Shown: positions 28,447 through 41,300 of the stretch, piece after piece | Numbering within the stretch: the first letter of the stretch is position 1 | Layout: each line of letters begins with the position of its first letter | NCBI GenBank assembly: GCA_036927565.1 | Contig: JAYESD010000007.1 | Coordinates: 7,523,644-7,587,643, forward strand | Length of the DNA stretch: 64,000 nt | Origin: Tuctoria greenei | Lineage: Eukaryota > Streptophyta > Magnoliopsida > Poales > Poaceae | Direction: 5' to 3' | Notes under the pieces: model-generated | Seen by the model: the letters and a program-made list of their open reading frames with translations, nothing else | Told to the model about the DNA's origin: nothing | Databases searched by the model: none | Position numbers and translations under genes: made by a program

Positions 28447-30329
28447 TTCGGTTGCACCCCGTTCATCCTCATCCCAACACCAAAAACCTAGCTCGCTGCC
28501 CTGACACACGGTGGGAGCTCGGTGTCGCGAGGAGGAGCCCTCCTGTTCTTCGCCGGTGCGCACGAAGTCGCGACGCCCCCGTGGGACCCCTCCGCGATGA
28601 ATACTCGAGCCCGAGTCCCTCCCCGACACAACCGAAGGGTGGATGCCGCCACACCAAGGTCGGGAGCCTGTGTATGGCCGTCTTCGCATGCGTTCAACCC
28701 CATGGTGAGGATCCCGTCGACCTTCTCTCTCTATTCATGCATAGGTTGATTAATTTGAGCCACGATAGCATCTTTCCGGCAATGTGCCGGCGAAATTCCG
28801 GCCATGGTGCTGCCGCAAATGGTCGTTGACCGTCGCTAGCCACCGCTCCCTCCCTATGGCCGTCAGATCAACCACGTACAACCAAGATTAGAAACACATA
28901 CCCCCTTCATTGTACATAAAATCTAAGCCGTCCAAATCATATCCAATGGTCCAGATTAGATATTAGAATACCCCTTCGTAGATTTGCATCTAGGCCCCTG
29001 TTCTCTAAAAAATCAGGAAAAGAAAAAAATGAGTTACACCGAAGCCCTTGGTTCTTGCGGTTTAGCCCTTGGACTTTATTTAAATGCTGTTTTAACCAGT
29101 ATTTTAGCACTTTAAGTCCTGGATTCATCTGGAACTATAATTAACTATGAAAATAATTGATTAAGCCCCTGGCACTTTAGTAAATACAACTTTTAACCTC
29201 TTACCAGTTAGAAAAACTATTAAACAACCCTTGTAGTATTACTTAATTGTTGATTAATGTTTGAAAATACATTTAGTGAGTGGAAAATATTTTTTTGAAT
29301 AAAATGAATATAGAAAATGTAGGAAAATTAGTTATAAATCCTTTTAGGCTGTAATAAAATTATAGATGCAAATAAAATATATTTTGACCATAGAAAACTT
29401 CATTAAAAATGTTTTTAGCTATAAATGAATACTAAAAATAGAAAATAAATGGTAAATGCATTTCTTTGGCTATGAAAATTAATAAATCACTCATAACTTT
29501 GGTTTAAATCATAATTGTAACATATTCAGACATAATATTTGTATTGCTTGTATGATGTATTGTTCTTGATTGTTTTTATTTCTATTTTGACGGTAGTTTA
29601 CATGTATTTGTATCCCAACCAAGAAGCGACATGAAGATATGAAGACAAGAGTTCAATCAAGAAGACTGAGTAGCTAAATAATAAAAGGCAAGTGCCCTTG
29701 ACCATCTTGTGCTTATTTTAGGAATTATAGTTAGTTGCATGCTTAATTAATGTGAATCCTATTTATTCATCTGTTCCATATAATTCCTTGTCGCCCGGGT
29801 TGAATTGAGTGGTTTTGGGTATTTCAATCACGCTTAGCCATGCTTATTAGTTGGAATGGAAATCTGGACACATGATTATATTGTTAATTAAGATCAATAT
29901 GTTACATTGAAAATGATGAAGTAATTGGTATGAATCTGGCGGTTGGATGGTTATGGTATGGTGCAGTTTGCACGAGACCCGGGATTGGGTTTGTCACCGC
30001 CAGATTCTAAGGATCAGTTTATGGAGGAAGCCACTAAGCTTTATAGTACCACCACAAGACTAAGATGGGGCGGCTTGGTCAATTAATTAGGTTTCTCCTG
30101 ATGAAATGCTAGTAGTTGGATGGTGCGGGAATGCAGAGGTACTGCTCTGGGAGCCGCAAGGCTCAAGAGGGGGCTTCTGAGGTGCAGGGTTACTCCAGGA
30201 ATGCCTCAGTGGTGAAACCTCAATGAGCTAGCACTAGTTGGGAGTACCTTTGTAAGAACCATGTAGTGATCTCCTGGCCACACACCTATGGCATTGTGTA
30301 ATGTGGTTGACCGCCACTGGCATCAGGGA

Positions 30330-31132
30330 TGTCGGTACCCTGGGTACCATATACTCCTTTGGATTGCAAAGATCTCAAGGAAATGTCATCTACTTGATTT
30401 GAAGACCTTCGGAGGCCCACATGTCAGACATAACCGGACCCGCTTCTCCAACATGGTTAGTCCCAGGGTCACCACGTGTACTATCAAACTGGAGCTACCG
30501 CCCACAAGGGGGAAGCTCCGGGCTATGTACCGAAATAGCACCCCCGTACCTAACTCCAGACCGAGGGAAGCTCCGGAACTGACAGGTGTCAGGTAGCTCC
30601 GGACATATCTGTTTCCCAGAGTATGCTCTGGAGCTGCCACGTGTCCAACCATCAGATCTTCAGCCTCTAACCTCCGGAAGACTCCATAATGGTCCGGATC
30701 TTCAAAGGGGGAATCAAGGACTTCAAGACCCGATTAAGTGTCATTAATACCATATTAATAACACACGATCGGACGACCTTAATTACCAGTAACGGTGCTG
30801 TCAAAGCCCACAACTCGGTCATTAAGGGCAATTAAACGTGTTGAATGTGTATCAATATCAGTAACCGCCAGGGCCACATGTCGGGTCAGGCTAACTTGTA
30901 ACGGCCTGCCCTTGTACTATAAAAGGACAGGCCGACGATACATAGGACACACTCTCCACACGCTCGGAACACATAGACGCGACGCGCTCGCTCTACACCC
31001 TGAACTCACTTTGAGCTCATACAACCAATACAACACCAACACATCTTGAATCTCCGCGCGCCCACACCGAACCTCAAACTCCTCTAACACTTTATTAGTG
31101 TCGGGAGATCTGTCGGATCAAAACCACCGACA
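30330..31132 (+). repeat. Gypsy-2 5' LTR (78-bp deletion)
   Basis: It is 803 bp against 881 in the 3' LTR. The missing block lies after CAACACAT and is present in the 3' LTR and in the solo LTR. The TATA box TATAAAAG is at 30918-30925. The LTR ends AAAACCACCGACA and the primer region TGGCGCGCCAGGTAGGGGGA begins at 31135. Confidence 0.93.
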
Positions 31133-31170
31133 GTTGGCGCGCCAGGTAGGGGGAGCCCGAGATTTCAAGA

Positions 31171-32677
31171 ATGGTGAACTCAGCCGCTGGATCATCCAAT
31201 GGTCATCCCGATGTTCAAGCTGTTGGGGGTAATCCCTCTAATATGCAGCCACCAGCAGGAACCACGGTTCCAGCAGGAGTCACACTTCCACCACCGCCGC
31301 CTCCACCAGCAAATCAAGCTGGACAACACGATGGTGCACCGGCATCAATCTGCGTCGGCGAATCTTGACAACCCAGAACACGCGCTTCATGCAACACGTG
31401 CTCTTCTTCAGCGCCCACCACCTCCGGACGCATCCCGGGATGCAATGGAGCAGTGGAGGGCTGATGTGGAACACTTGGTTGCAGCAGCAGCCGACCGCAT
31501 CAGCAACCAGCGTCCTCCTCCTTCAGGACAGGCCCCGTCGCAGCGACGGACCTTGTCTGGCAGACTTGGTCCGCACGTTTCCAACAATAGGAGACATGTT
31601 GCGTCACAACAGGTGACGTCGTTGCCCTCCGGGGCACGACGCACTCACACGGTATCAAGGCTTTCAACTCATGACCTCCGGGCGGAGCTTGATCGCCGAT
31701 ATCGCCAACAAGACGGCCGAGTCCATATTGAGCGTGCACGTGAAAGACGAGAAGCTTAAGACATTCCTGCTCCTGAAGGAGTAGGAGGAGGTTGTTCAGC
31801 CCTGGCCATGCATCTACGTATGGTCAGGTGGCCACAGAAGTTCCGGCCTCACCTGTCGGAGAAGTTCGACGGGACTGTTAATCCTGTCGAATTTCTTCAG
31901 ATTTACTCCACTGCTATCTTGGCAGCTGGAGGAAATGAGGCCATAATGGCCAATTATTTCCCAGTGGCTCTAACTGGGACCGCCAGGTCCTGGTTTATGA
32001 GCCTTCCACCCAACTCCATCAGCAGTTGGGAAGAGTTGTGCCGGCAGTTCACCGCCAACTTCGGGAGTTCTTACACCCGACCAGGCACCGAACTGGACCA
32101 TTTTGCAGTTGTGCAAAAAGGAGGAGAATCCCCGCGATCATTCATCCAGAGGTTCTCTCAGGTACGAAACACTATCCCTTCTATCTCTAGCGCTTTTGTC
32201 ATTGTGGCATTCAGACAGGGTGTACAGGATAAGAAGATGTTGGAGAAACTGGCGATCAAGGAGATCACCAGTGTCATGGAACTCTTCAGTTTGGCCGACA
32301 AATATGCCAGAGCTGCGGAGGGCCGTGAAATGCACTCCAAACCAACTCCGGAGGATGACAAGAAATCCTCCAAAGGAGAAGCTGCTACCTCCGGGAGTGG
32401 CAAGAAGAAGAAAAAGACCAATGGCAAGAAGAAGCCGTCGGCCGGTGCATCCAATGTTGCAGCTGCTGCAGCTCCGGGTGGCCGGGGGCCACGCCCCGAG
32501 AAGCGACCTCGACCGTCTCCTGAAGACGGTAGCAAAACCCAAGGTGTGGTGTCCAATTCACAAAACGGACAGCCACAGTTCGGAAGACTGTCGGGAGGTC
32601 CAAAACCTTGCCGAGCGCTACAAAAAGCGTTGGGAAGAAGCTCCTTTCCGATAGAGGGAAGGAAAACAAAAAGTTGA
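31171..32677 (+). pseudogene. Gypsy-2 gag, frameshifted
   Basis: The start MVNSAAGSSNGHPDVQ at 31171 is in one frame. Near 31350 the homology shifts to a second frame (LDNPEHALHATRALL), has a TAA at 31757-31759 and continues through the gag core (MHLRMVRWPQKFRPH, GTARSWFMSLPPNSISSWEE, FRQGVQDKKMLEKLAIKE). Around 32540 it shifts again, and the zinc-like WCPIHKTDSHSSEDC is read in the frame used by the protease. The equivalent region is in Gypsy-1 at 21813-23832. Confidence 0.88.
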
Positions 32678-35600
32678 CGAAGCTCCGGCTGAAGAGGAGT
32701 TAGGTTTTCAGGATCCCAAAAAGGTCCTGAAGGCCGTCTACACCTCCGTCGACGACGATTCCGATCTCTCTGACAATGAGCGTCGGAAGACCATGAACAC
32801 CATTTTTGGTGGATCATGGGACATCACCTCCCGCCGCGTCATCAAGACTATGCATCGGGACATGGCTGCTGTAGCTCCTACAACCAGGGCGGAGCCTCAT
32901 CGGAAGTGGATGGACACAACCATCACTTTTGATGCTTCGGACTGCCCTCGAAGCATGGTTGGAGCAGGTCAGCTACCTTTGATGGTATCTCCTACCATCA
33001 ATAACATCCAGCTCCACCATGTCATGGTAGACGGAGGTTCGGGGCTCAACCTCATAAGCTTCGAAGCTTTTACCAAGCTTCAGCTCTGACCTTCGGATCT
33101 CCACCCCTCCCGAACTTTCTCCGGAGCAGGTCCGGGAGCCATTACCCCACTCAGAGCAATTACCCTCCCCGTTACCTTCGGGACCCAGGAGAAGTATCAC
33201 ACCGAGAAGTTGGTCTTTGACGTTGCTCAGATCAACTTACCCTTCAATGCCATCCTGGGTAGGCCTGCCTTGTACAAATTCATGGCAGCTGCTCATTATG
33301 GTTACCTGGTGTTCAATATGCCAACACCAGTAGGCGTTCTCTGGATCCGCGGAGATCATACTGCTAGAGTAACTGCTCTAGAAGAACTCCATGCGCTTAC
33401 TACGGCGCAAGAGGAGGACTCCAAGCAGGAGCAAGCTCCAAAACCCCCGAGCATTCGTCGGCGAGGCTCGACTTCTGCACCTCGTGTGCAGCCAAGCGGC
33501 GACACCGACATTCCCGTCAAAGTCGTCCAAATCGGTTCCGATACCGCTCAGACCACCCGTATATCGGGGGGATTGAACGACAAATAGGAACCCGCGCTCA
33601 TCGCTTTCCTCCGGCCTAATGTCGACGTGTTTGCCTGGCAACCGTCACAAATGCCTGGGATCCCCACGGAAGTGATTGAGCACAATCTGAAGATCTACCC
33701 CGACACTCGGCCTGTGCATCAGAAGCCTCGGAAGCAATCCGTAGAGCGACAGAACTTCATTCGACAAGAAGTGAAGAAGTTGCTCGAAGCTGGATTCATC
33801 CGAGAAGTCTTCCATCCAAAATGGCTGGCAAACCCAGTCGTTGTGCCCAAGGCCGGCGGGAAGCTTCGGATGTGTATCGACTACACAACACTAAATAAGG
33901 CATGTCCAAAAGATCCATTCCCATTACCTAGAATAGATCAGATAGTGGATTCCACCTCCGGGTGTGAATTACTGTGTTTCCTAGACGCATATTCTGGGTA
34001 TCATCAAATCAGAATGTCTAGGGAAGATGAAGAGCATACCTCTTTCATCACAGTAGATGGATTGTACTGCTATATAGCCATGCCATTTGGTCTCAAGAAT
34101 GCGCTTCAACCTTTGTACGAGCTATGTACAAAACCTTTGAAGAACTCATTAGAGACATAGTGGAAGTGTACGTCGACGACATCGTGGTCAAGGTCAAGAA
34201 CAAGGAGTCACTCCTTGACACCTTGCAGGCTGTCTTCGACAAGCCGCGGGTCACCCGCACAAAGCTAAATCCAGACAAGTGTGTCTTCGGGGTTAGCTCC
34301 GGAAAACTTCTTGGTTTCCTGGTAAGTCACCGGGGCATAGAAGCTAATCCGGCGAAGATCAAAGCCATTGAAGACAGGCGGCCACCAGCCCGCATCAAAG
34401 ATGTCCAAAAGCTAACTGGATGTCTAGCAGCCCCCAGCCGGTTCATTTCAAGACTAGCAGAACGGGCACTCCCTTTATTCAAGTTATTAAGGAAGTCCGG
34501 ACCATTCCAATGGTCTGAAGAAGCAGAAAAGGCGTTCCAGGAGCTAAAACAGCTCCTCATCACCCTACCAATTCTGGTAGCTCCGAACCCTGGTGAGCCT
34601 TTGCTGCTTTACATTTCAGCCACTGACGAAGTCGTCAGTATGGTCCTGGTTGCAGAGAGACCAGAACCATCCCATACTCAGGAGTCCAGACCCCTTCAGG
34701 AGGGTCTGGAGGTTCCTGAAAGCGAGTCTGGGTCCCAGCTCCCAGACTTGAATCCACAAGAAGTTACTTCAGAAGACCCAGACCCCTCCGGGAGGGTCCA
34801 GGTCGCTTCTGAAGAACCTCCGGGTTCCTCCAGCCAGGACCCGTAGGTCCCCGAAGAAAATCCGGATCCCTCCGGGAGGATCCGAGTCAGTGAAGAGGAA
34901 GCTCCGGGCTCCTCCGGGAGGGTCCGAACCATTCAGCGCCCAGTGTACTTCATCAGTGAAGTACTACATAATGCCAAGACTTGATACCTAAAGGTGCATA
35001 AGCTGCTCTATGCAGTTCTTATTGCCTCCAGAAAGCTTCGCCATTACTTCCAAGCTCACAAAATCTCAGTGGTGACTTCTTACCCACTTCGAGCAATCTT
35101 GCATAATCCCAACTCAACTGGGAGTATTGCAAAGTGGGCAGCGGAATTGGTCGAATTCGATCTCGAATTCATTTCAAGGCAAGCAATCAAGAGTCAAGCA
35201 TTGGCAGACTTCGTGGCGGAATGGACTCCCTCTCCATCAAACCCTGGGGGCCCCAGCGAGCAGAAGCCAGAACACAAGGCTCCGGTCTTCACTGAGCCTC
35301 ACTGGACCCTCTACTTCGACGGCTCCATGCAAAAGCAGGGAGCCGGAGCTGGAATCCTTCTCCTCGCACCAACCGGAGAGAAGGTAAAATACATGGTACA
35401 CCTTGACTTCAAGGCGACCAACAACATGGCGGAATATGAAGCACTCATTTACGTACTAAAGGTGGCACTGTCATACGGCGTCAAGCAACTGCTGGTCAAG
35501 GGAGATTCACAGCTCATCATTTAGCAAGTGAAGGGTGAATGCTCCTGCAATAATCTCCAGCTAGCTGCTTACCTCCTTGAAGTCCAGAAGCTTCATAAGG

Positions 35601-37129
35601 ACTTCAAAGTCCTAGATCTCCACCATGTCCAGCGTGCCCACAATGCTGAAGCCGATGAACTCTCGACGAAAGCGTCAACCGAAGCTCCGGCTCCTGACGG
35701 AACTTTTGTCCAGAGGTTGTCAAAACCCACAGCTCAGCCTGCCGAACTAAGCAAAGGGGGCGAGATCAGCATCCCGAAGCTGACGGTCCCGATGGTCCTG
35801 TTACCATGGCAGCCATCAAGGGTCGTAGGTGCTATCGGAAGCTCCGAGCAACCCAGCACGCAAGACTCAAATGCTCAAGTTAGTTCCGATGCATGGATCT
35901 CAGAGATCCGGAACTACTTGAAAGACAACATCCTTCCTGACGATGATGTATCCGCTGACCGGGTAGTCAGATTGGCTAAAAGATACACGTTGGTAGAAGG
36001 GGATCTCTACCGGCGCGGTGTCAATGGCATCCTAATGCGGTGCATCACAAGGGAAGAAGGTTGCGAGCTCCTCGCAGAAATCCATGTAGGCGAGTGTGGG
36101 AACCACGCGTCTTCCCGCACGCTGGTTGGTAAAGCCTTTCGGCATGGCTTCTACTGGCCTACATCACTCAAGGATGCAACTGAGCTGGTGAAGAAATGCG
36201 AAGCATGTCAATTTCATGCAAAACAAATTCACACACCGGCTCAGCCCCTACAAATGATACCTCCTACATGGCCCTTCGCTGTGTGGGGGATGGACATCTT
36301 GGGACCTTTCCCAAGAGGCGTCGGAGGTTACAAGTTCCTGTACGTTGCCATTGACAAGTTCACCAAGTGGTCGGAAGCAACTCCAGTTGTGACAATCAAC
36401 AAGCAATCTGCTACCAACTTTTTGCAGTCCATTGTATGCAGATTTGGAGTCCCAAACAAAATCATCACTGATAATGGGACCCAATTCACAAGCTCTGCAT
36501 CTCAAGGATATTGCGAAGACCTCGGCATTCAAGTTTGCTACGCCTCCGAAGCTCACCCAGCAAGCAATGGCCAAGCCGAGAGAGCAAATGCTCAAATCCT
36601 TAAAGGACTCAAAATGCGCACCTATGAGCGCTTGAAAAAACATGGAGCCAACTGGATTGAAGAGCTTCCGCCCACTTTATGGGCCAACAGGACAACTCCA
36701 AACCGGTCAACTGGAGAGACACCCTTCTTGCTGGTGTATGGAGCTGAAGCAATCCTTCCTCCGGAAATCACCTTGGGGTCTCTCCGGGTCCGGACCTTCG
36801 ACGAAGCCACGCAGGACCAGTTCCGGCGTGAAGACCTAGACCTCCTTGAGGAGGGAAGGTGCCAAGCAGCTGTTCGGAATGCCCGATACCGCCAAGCCCT
36901 ATGGTGCTATCATCAGCGGCATGTACACAACCGACAGCTCGAGGAAGGCGATCTGGTGCTACGGAGAATACAATCCAGAGAAGGGTTAAACAAACTCTCC
37001 CCCAGCTGGGAGGGACCCTTCCGAGTGATTAAAGTATCCTGTCCCGGAAGCGTTCGCTTGGCTACCGAGGATGGGACACCTCTCCCAAATCCTTGGAACA
37101 TTGAGCACCTTCGTAAGTTCTACACTTAA
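32550..37129 (+). pseudogene. Gypsy-2 pol (PR-RT-RNH-archaeal RNH-INT), broken
   Basis: Domains in order: protease (HVMVDGGSGLNLISFEAF, about 33030) and RT (CIDYTTLNKACPKDPFPLPR, CFLDAYSGYHQI, VEVYVDDIVVK at about 34165). A Gypsy RNase H follows whose middle is filled by the hairpin spacer (about 34680-34930). Next is a second, archaeal-type RNase H (LYFDGSMQKQGAGAG, NNMAEYEAL, KGDSQLI). Integrase has the HHCC zinc region (36040-36215), MDILGPF, ITDNGTQF and HPASNGQAERAN. Stops lie at 33087, 33585, 34844, 34982 and 35522, and a one-base deletion near 34102 shifts frame in RT. Integrase (533 codons from 35528) is the longest open part, with all three catalytic residues visible. Confidence 0.92.
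34686..34925 (+). repeat. Constant-loop hairpin array in Gypsy-2 pol spacer
   Basis: Four hairpins share an 8-nt loop CTCCGGGA (CTTCAGGA in the first) but have different stems: CCAGACCC/GGGTCTGG (34686/34702), GACCC/GGGTC (34781/34794), CGGATCC/GGATCCG (34863/34878), and GGCTC pairing by two wobbles with GGGTC (34907/34920). A fifth of the same form (CGGACCT, TTCCCGGA, AGGTTCG) lies after pol at 37215-37236. Confidence 0.85.
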
Positions 37130-38387
37130 TATCACGAAGGTGAGTCTGTAGTAACTTGAGGTGTATGTTATAGAGTCATTGTACAGAGTCAGGTAGTTCC
37201 TCCGGGAGAAGAGCCGGACCTTTCCCGGAAGGTTCGCAAAGTTCATGCAACACTTGTCGCAGTCTCAGGACTAAAAGTGTGGCTAGCTACCTGGGTCAAA
37301 CGAGAAATTAAACACGCTTAGCCTGGTTCCGTACCCTAAGAGTGTACTCGTTTCCCCTGTACCCCGGACCTATAATGAAAGACATCTTCATGTGAAATAG
37401 ACTCCACGTGCATTTATTTTGTACAGGCTCAACATTTTTTATTTTTCTCTTTCTGGTCTATAACAAAGACGTGCAATTCTTAAGAAATTTTAGTTCGACT
37501 GGTTCATATACGGTTCGAGTTGTATTGTCGATTCTTTTGGATTCAAATATTGTTCATGGCCCACTCGCCTGAATGCCGCCACGCCAATCTAGGGCCAGAG
37601 TGTGCTATCGACTTAGCCTGGTCAAGCACCCTAAGTACGCCACTCTACCTACACCCCGACATACCGAAGTAAGACGGGTCCAAGTACAATTGGATCTGGA
37701 AGAAAAGACAACACATTCGGTTGTATTCAGAATCACGTTTGACCTAAAATTTTCTTGAGAATCATAAGTCGCGACGAAGTTATAGGCAAGAAACGAATTT
37801 TACTAATTTTCTTGGCTTCAGTGTGCAGGAAAAATAAAAAATCCACGTTGATGGAGAAAAGCCGGAGCTAACAAAGTTCCGACTCCCCTAGATGGCTTGT
37901 AATCGATGTTAAGCATTGAAAACGAGCATCACCGAAGCAACCAAGCTCCGGTAAAGCTAGGGGGCCAGCCGTCGATGCAAAATAAATGATGGTGAGAAGA
38001 CCCCACAAGCGGAGTCTGCTACCAACAAACTACACGTTGGTAAAGGTCACTGCCGGAACTACTAAACTCCGACACCCCGGAGGACTAACTATCGATGCTC
38101 TACGCGTTGATAGGAACTATTACCGGAGCTACTAAGCTCCAATGATAGACAATGCCAGAGCTTCTAAGCTCCGGCAACCTCAGGGGGCCTTCACTATCGA
38201 AGACTTCGGACCTACACTCTACAAGTTCGAAGCAAATGAGTCTTCAACAAAACACAATATCCTCTTGGTACATGTTCACAATCAAATTGTGTACATCTAC
38301 CAGGGGGCCAAGTGAAGACAAAAGTGTTGAAGACAAAAAGTGAAATTCACAAAAATTTTGGGATTTCATTCATCTGGAGACAAGGGA
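37130..38387 (+). repeat. Gypsy-2 3' spacer with tandem hairpin units
   Basis: This DNA is non-coding. At about 37860-38180, five GGAGCT...AGCTCC hairpins with mostly 4-nt loops occur 35-130 bp apart, most followed by a C- or G-run and an ATCGA word. One is GGAGCT-ACTA-AGCTCC near 38116. Degenerate copies include CGGAGCTAACAAAGTTCCG near 37863. Tandem repeats in this place are known for Tat elements. Confidence 0.65.
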
Positions 38388-41300
38388 TTACAAAATTGAG
38401 GAAGAAAAAGAGAGAATACAAGTGGGAGCTACGGAGATGGTCCTAGACCCTATGGAAGAACTGGGCGACCTTCTGAGCAACCTGTGACACATTGGCTTGG
38501 GCGGCTTCACCTTCTCCTTCGACGGGACCAGAGGGAATTGGGAATTCCGGCTGGTGTAGCACGTCAGCACATACTCTGCGATGTTCTTCGCCAGGGATTG
38601 CCCCTCAACTTCCAACTGGTCCGCGATGATGTCGCCCACCTTGGAGAGTTTGCTACCCGCCGAGCTCAACGCCTTTAACGCCAGGTCTGGCTCCGGCTCC
38701 GGATCATCCGGACGCACGGGACTGAAGCCCATCGGTGTCAGCGCATCGTTGGCCTTGCCCAGGAACTCCCAAACCTGTAGGGAGTCTGCAGTCCTCAAGC
38801 CCTTCAATTCTTCCAAGGATCTTCTGGCCGCCGCCAGTTCAGAATTCTCGCGAGCGAGGCGCTCGACCTCTTTGGCATTTTGCTGAATCTTTTCAGCAAC
38901 CTGCTTCTCGAGTTTTCCGAGCTCCTCCTCCCGGAGATAAATCTTGTTCCAGCGGTCAACCAGGTCCTTCTCCCTGCCCCTTACTTTCTTCTCCCAGACA
39001 GCGATGGCACACTCTTGCTCGTAGAGTTCCTGCCCCCGCACCCAGGCCTTCTCCTCCTCCTCAGCGCAGCGCTCTTCCAATTTCTTGGCACGCTCTTCGA
39101 GGCCCTTGTCAGCCAGAGCCACCTTTTCGGTGAGCTCCTCCTCCATCTTCAGGACGTCATCCCGCATCTCAAGGAGTTTCTACTCTTCATCTTCGAGCCT
39201 CTTCTCCCTCTCCTCAAGTGCCTCCCGGTGCTTGATGAGAGTAGTGTTAATGGCTTCCAGCCTTTCTTGGTGTTCATCAGCCGCACTATTAGCTGCTTTG
39301 GTCTGCTCATAAATAGCCCGGGATTGAGCGTCGAGGGCGCGAGTCATGCTCTCCCTGTCATCCAATAATTTGCCCCAGTATTCCAGGCGGACCTTCTCCC
39401 GCTTAATCCATTCTTTGTCATATGCTAGCCTCGATTGCGCCAGCTTGGTCTCGAAGTATAGCCGGTTACGCCACCGCCTAAGGGTTTGGCGCTCCTCTTC
39501 AAGAGCCTTGCTGTCGTGGAAGAATGCCAGCTGAACTTGACGCAGATTGGAACAGGCGTTGTCAATAGATAATGACAACGGGATAGGTTCCGGACCTGCT
39601 GGGGTCTCCTCCACTGGTTCCAGCGGGTTTTCAGTTACAAAAATTGGGCCCCACTCCACAAGAGTGGTCCCCTGAGCCTCTATGGTACTAGGGGCGTCCT
39701 GCGGGATGGCCTCAGTCGCCATCGAGGAAGGTCCCGCTGATGAAGTTCCGACCTTCGGAAGTGGTTCCGAAGGCCCCGCCGCCAGGTCTTCATTTGCCCC
39801 CTCAGGCAGGGGGCCAGCGACTTCATCGGGGCACTCTGGACCAGCCGCGGGTACCTCCGGCGTTGTCACTCCCGGAGCAGGGGATGCTTCTGGCTCCGGC
39901 CTGGGCACCTCCTCTACTGGAGGCTCGAGCGCTGACGCCTTCGAAACGACCGTCTCAGGCGCCGGAAGATCTTCAACAACAGCCGGCCCTGCAGCCGGAG
40001 CTTCAACGGCAACCGGCTCGGGAGCCGGAGGTCTTCAACATCAACCGGCCCTGCGGCCGAAGCTCCAGCAACGACCGGATCTGCGGCCGGTGCTTCAGAG
40101 GTACCCAGCCTAACCGCCGGGACTTCCTCAACATCCGGCGCGCATGTCGGGACTTAAATTACCTCCGGCTCAACCGCCGGGGCTTCGACAATTTCAGGGT
40201 CTAGGGCCAGAATTATTGCTTCCTCCGGCTCAACGGCCGAAGCTTCCATCATCTCTACACCAGGACCCGGAGCTTCAACCTCCGGGGCAGGTGCCGCTGG
40301 CGCATCTTCTCTCCCGCGGTCCGATGCTACCACGAGAGTCTCTGGGGATGAGTCGAGGTCCATGACCACGACAGCTGGCGCCGGAGCTGTCGCAGCTTCA
40401 GCCACCACTTGGGGCGGCACCGGAACAGGAGCAGAAGCTTCCGCCCTCACAGCTTCAGCTGTTGTGGCTGAGGGTGGAGCCTCACTCCTCTTCTTGGGAA
40501 CGCTACAGATGATGGATGAAGAAACTTAAAAAACAGTTACTACAACAAAACAACTGTCTGAGGTAAATATTAAAAATTACCTTGGGAGGCTTTCACACCA
40601 GCTTGCGCGGAACCTCTTTCCCGGGCGTTCTGGGCTGACCATAGCCGCCGCCGGCGTGGAAGCTCCGGAAGGCCCCCCGGAACTCGTTGAAGCCACGGGC
40701 ATTTCCCTAGTCGAGGCCCCCCTCGATCGGGAAGAACCTCCGGACCTAGAGGCCTCAACCGGCCCCGGTGCTGGAGTCGCATGCCCGGAGCTAGCACCCC
40801 GGGAGGACACCGCTGCGGGTACAGTCGTCGCGATTGTAGAAGACCTCCCCCTCCGGGGAGAAGGAGCTGATGCAGAGGTTGCAGGCCTGACGGACCTTCC
40901 GTCGGCATGCTGCAGTTTCCTCTTCCGGGTCAAAGGTTCGTCCGCCGGCTCCTTGCCCTTGCCGACGACCTCGACCCTTGGCTTCGGGGCAGGGTCGGAG
41001 CCACCTTCGGAAGCTCCAGGGATCACCACCCTGGAGGTCGATCTTCTCTCGATGACACCAAGGTCGTCAAGCACCGGCATCGTCCGTCAGAGCTCCCTGC
41101 TGAACTCTACTTCCACGTTCAGAGGGAGAAAGGCTGATAGCGGAGTCAAGTCATCTCCCACAACGTCGTTGCCGTGCTGAAACTTCTTGAGATGAAACTC
41201 CAAGGTTGTCCCCACCATGTTGGACTTCAGCCCGGTCTTGACCCGGTCGTCGTCCATCACACTGTTGAGGGCCCAAGCGAGTTTTCCTCTCCTCTTCAGC

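Noticed and set aside
28219..28829. Pro-rich ORFs, repeated at 45334-46283
   Set aside because: They belong to the two LTR copies of element D and match no protein family.
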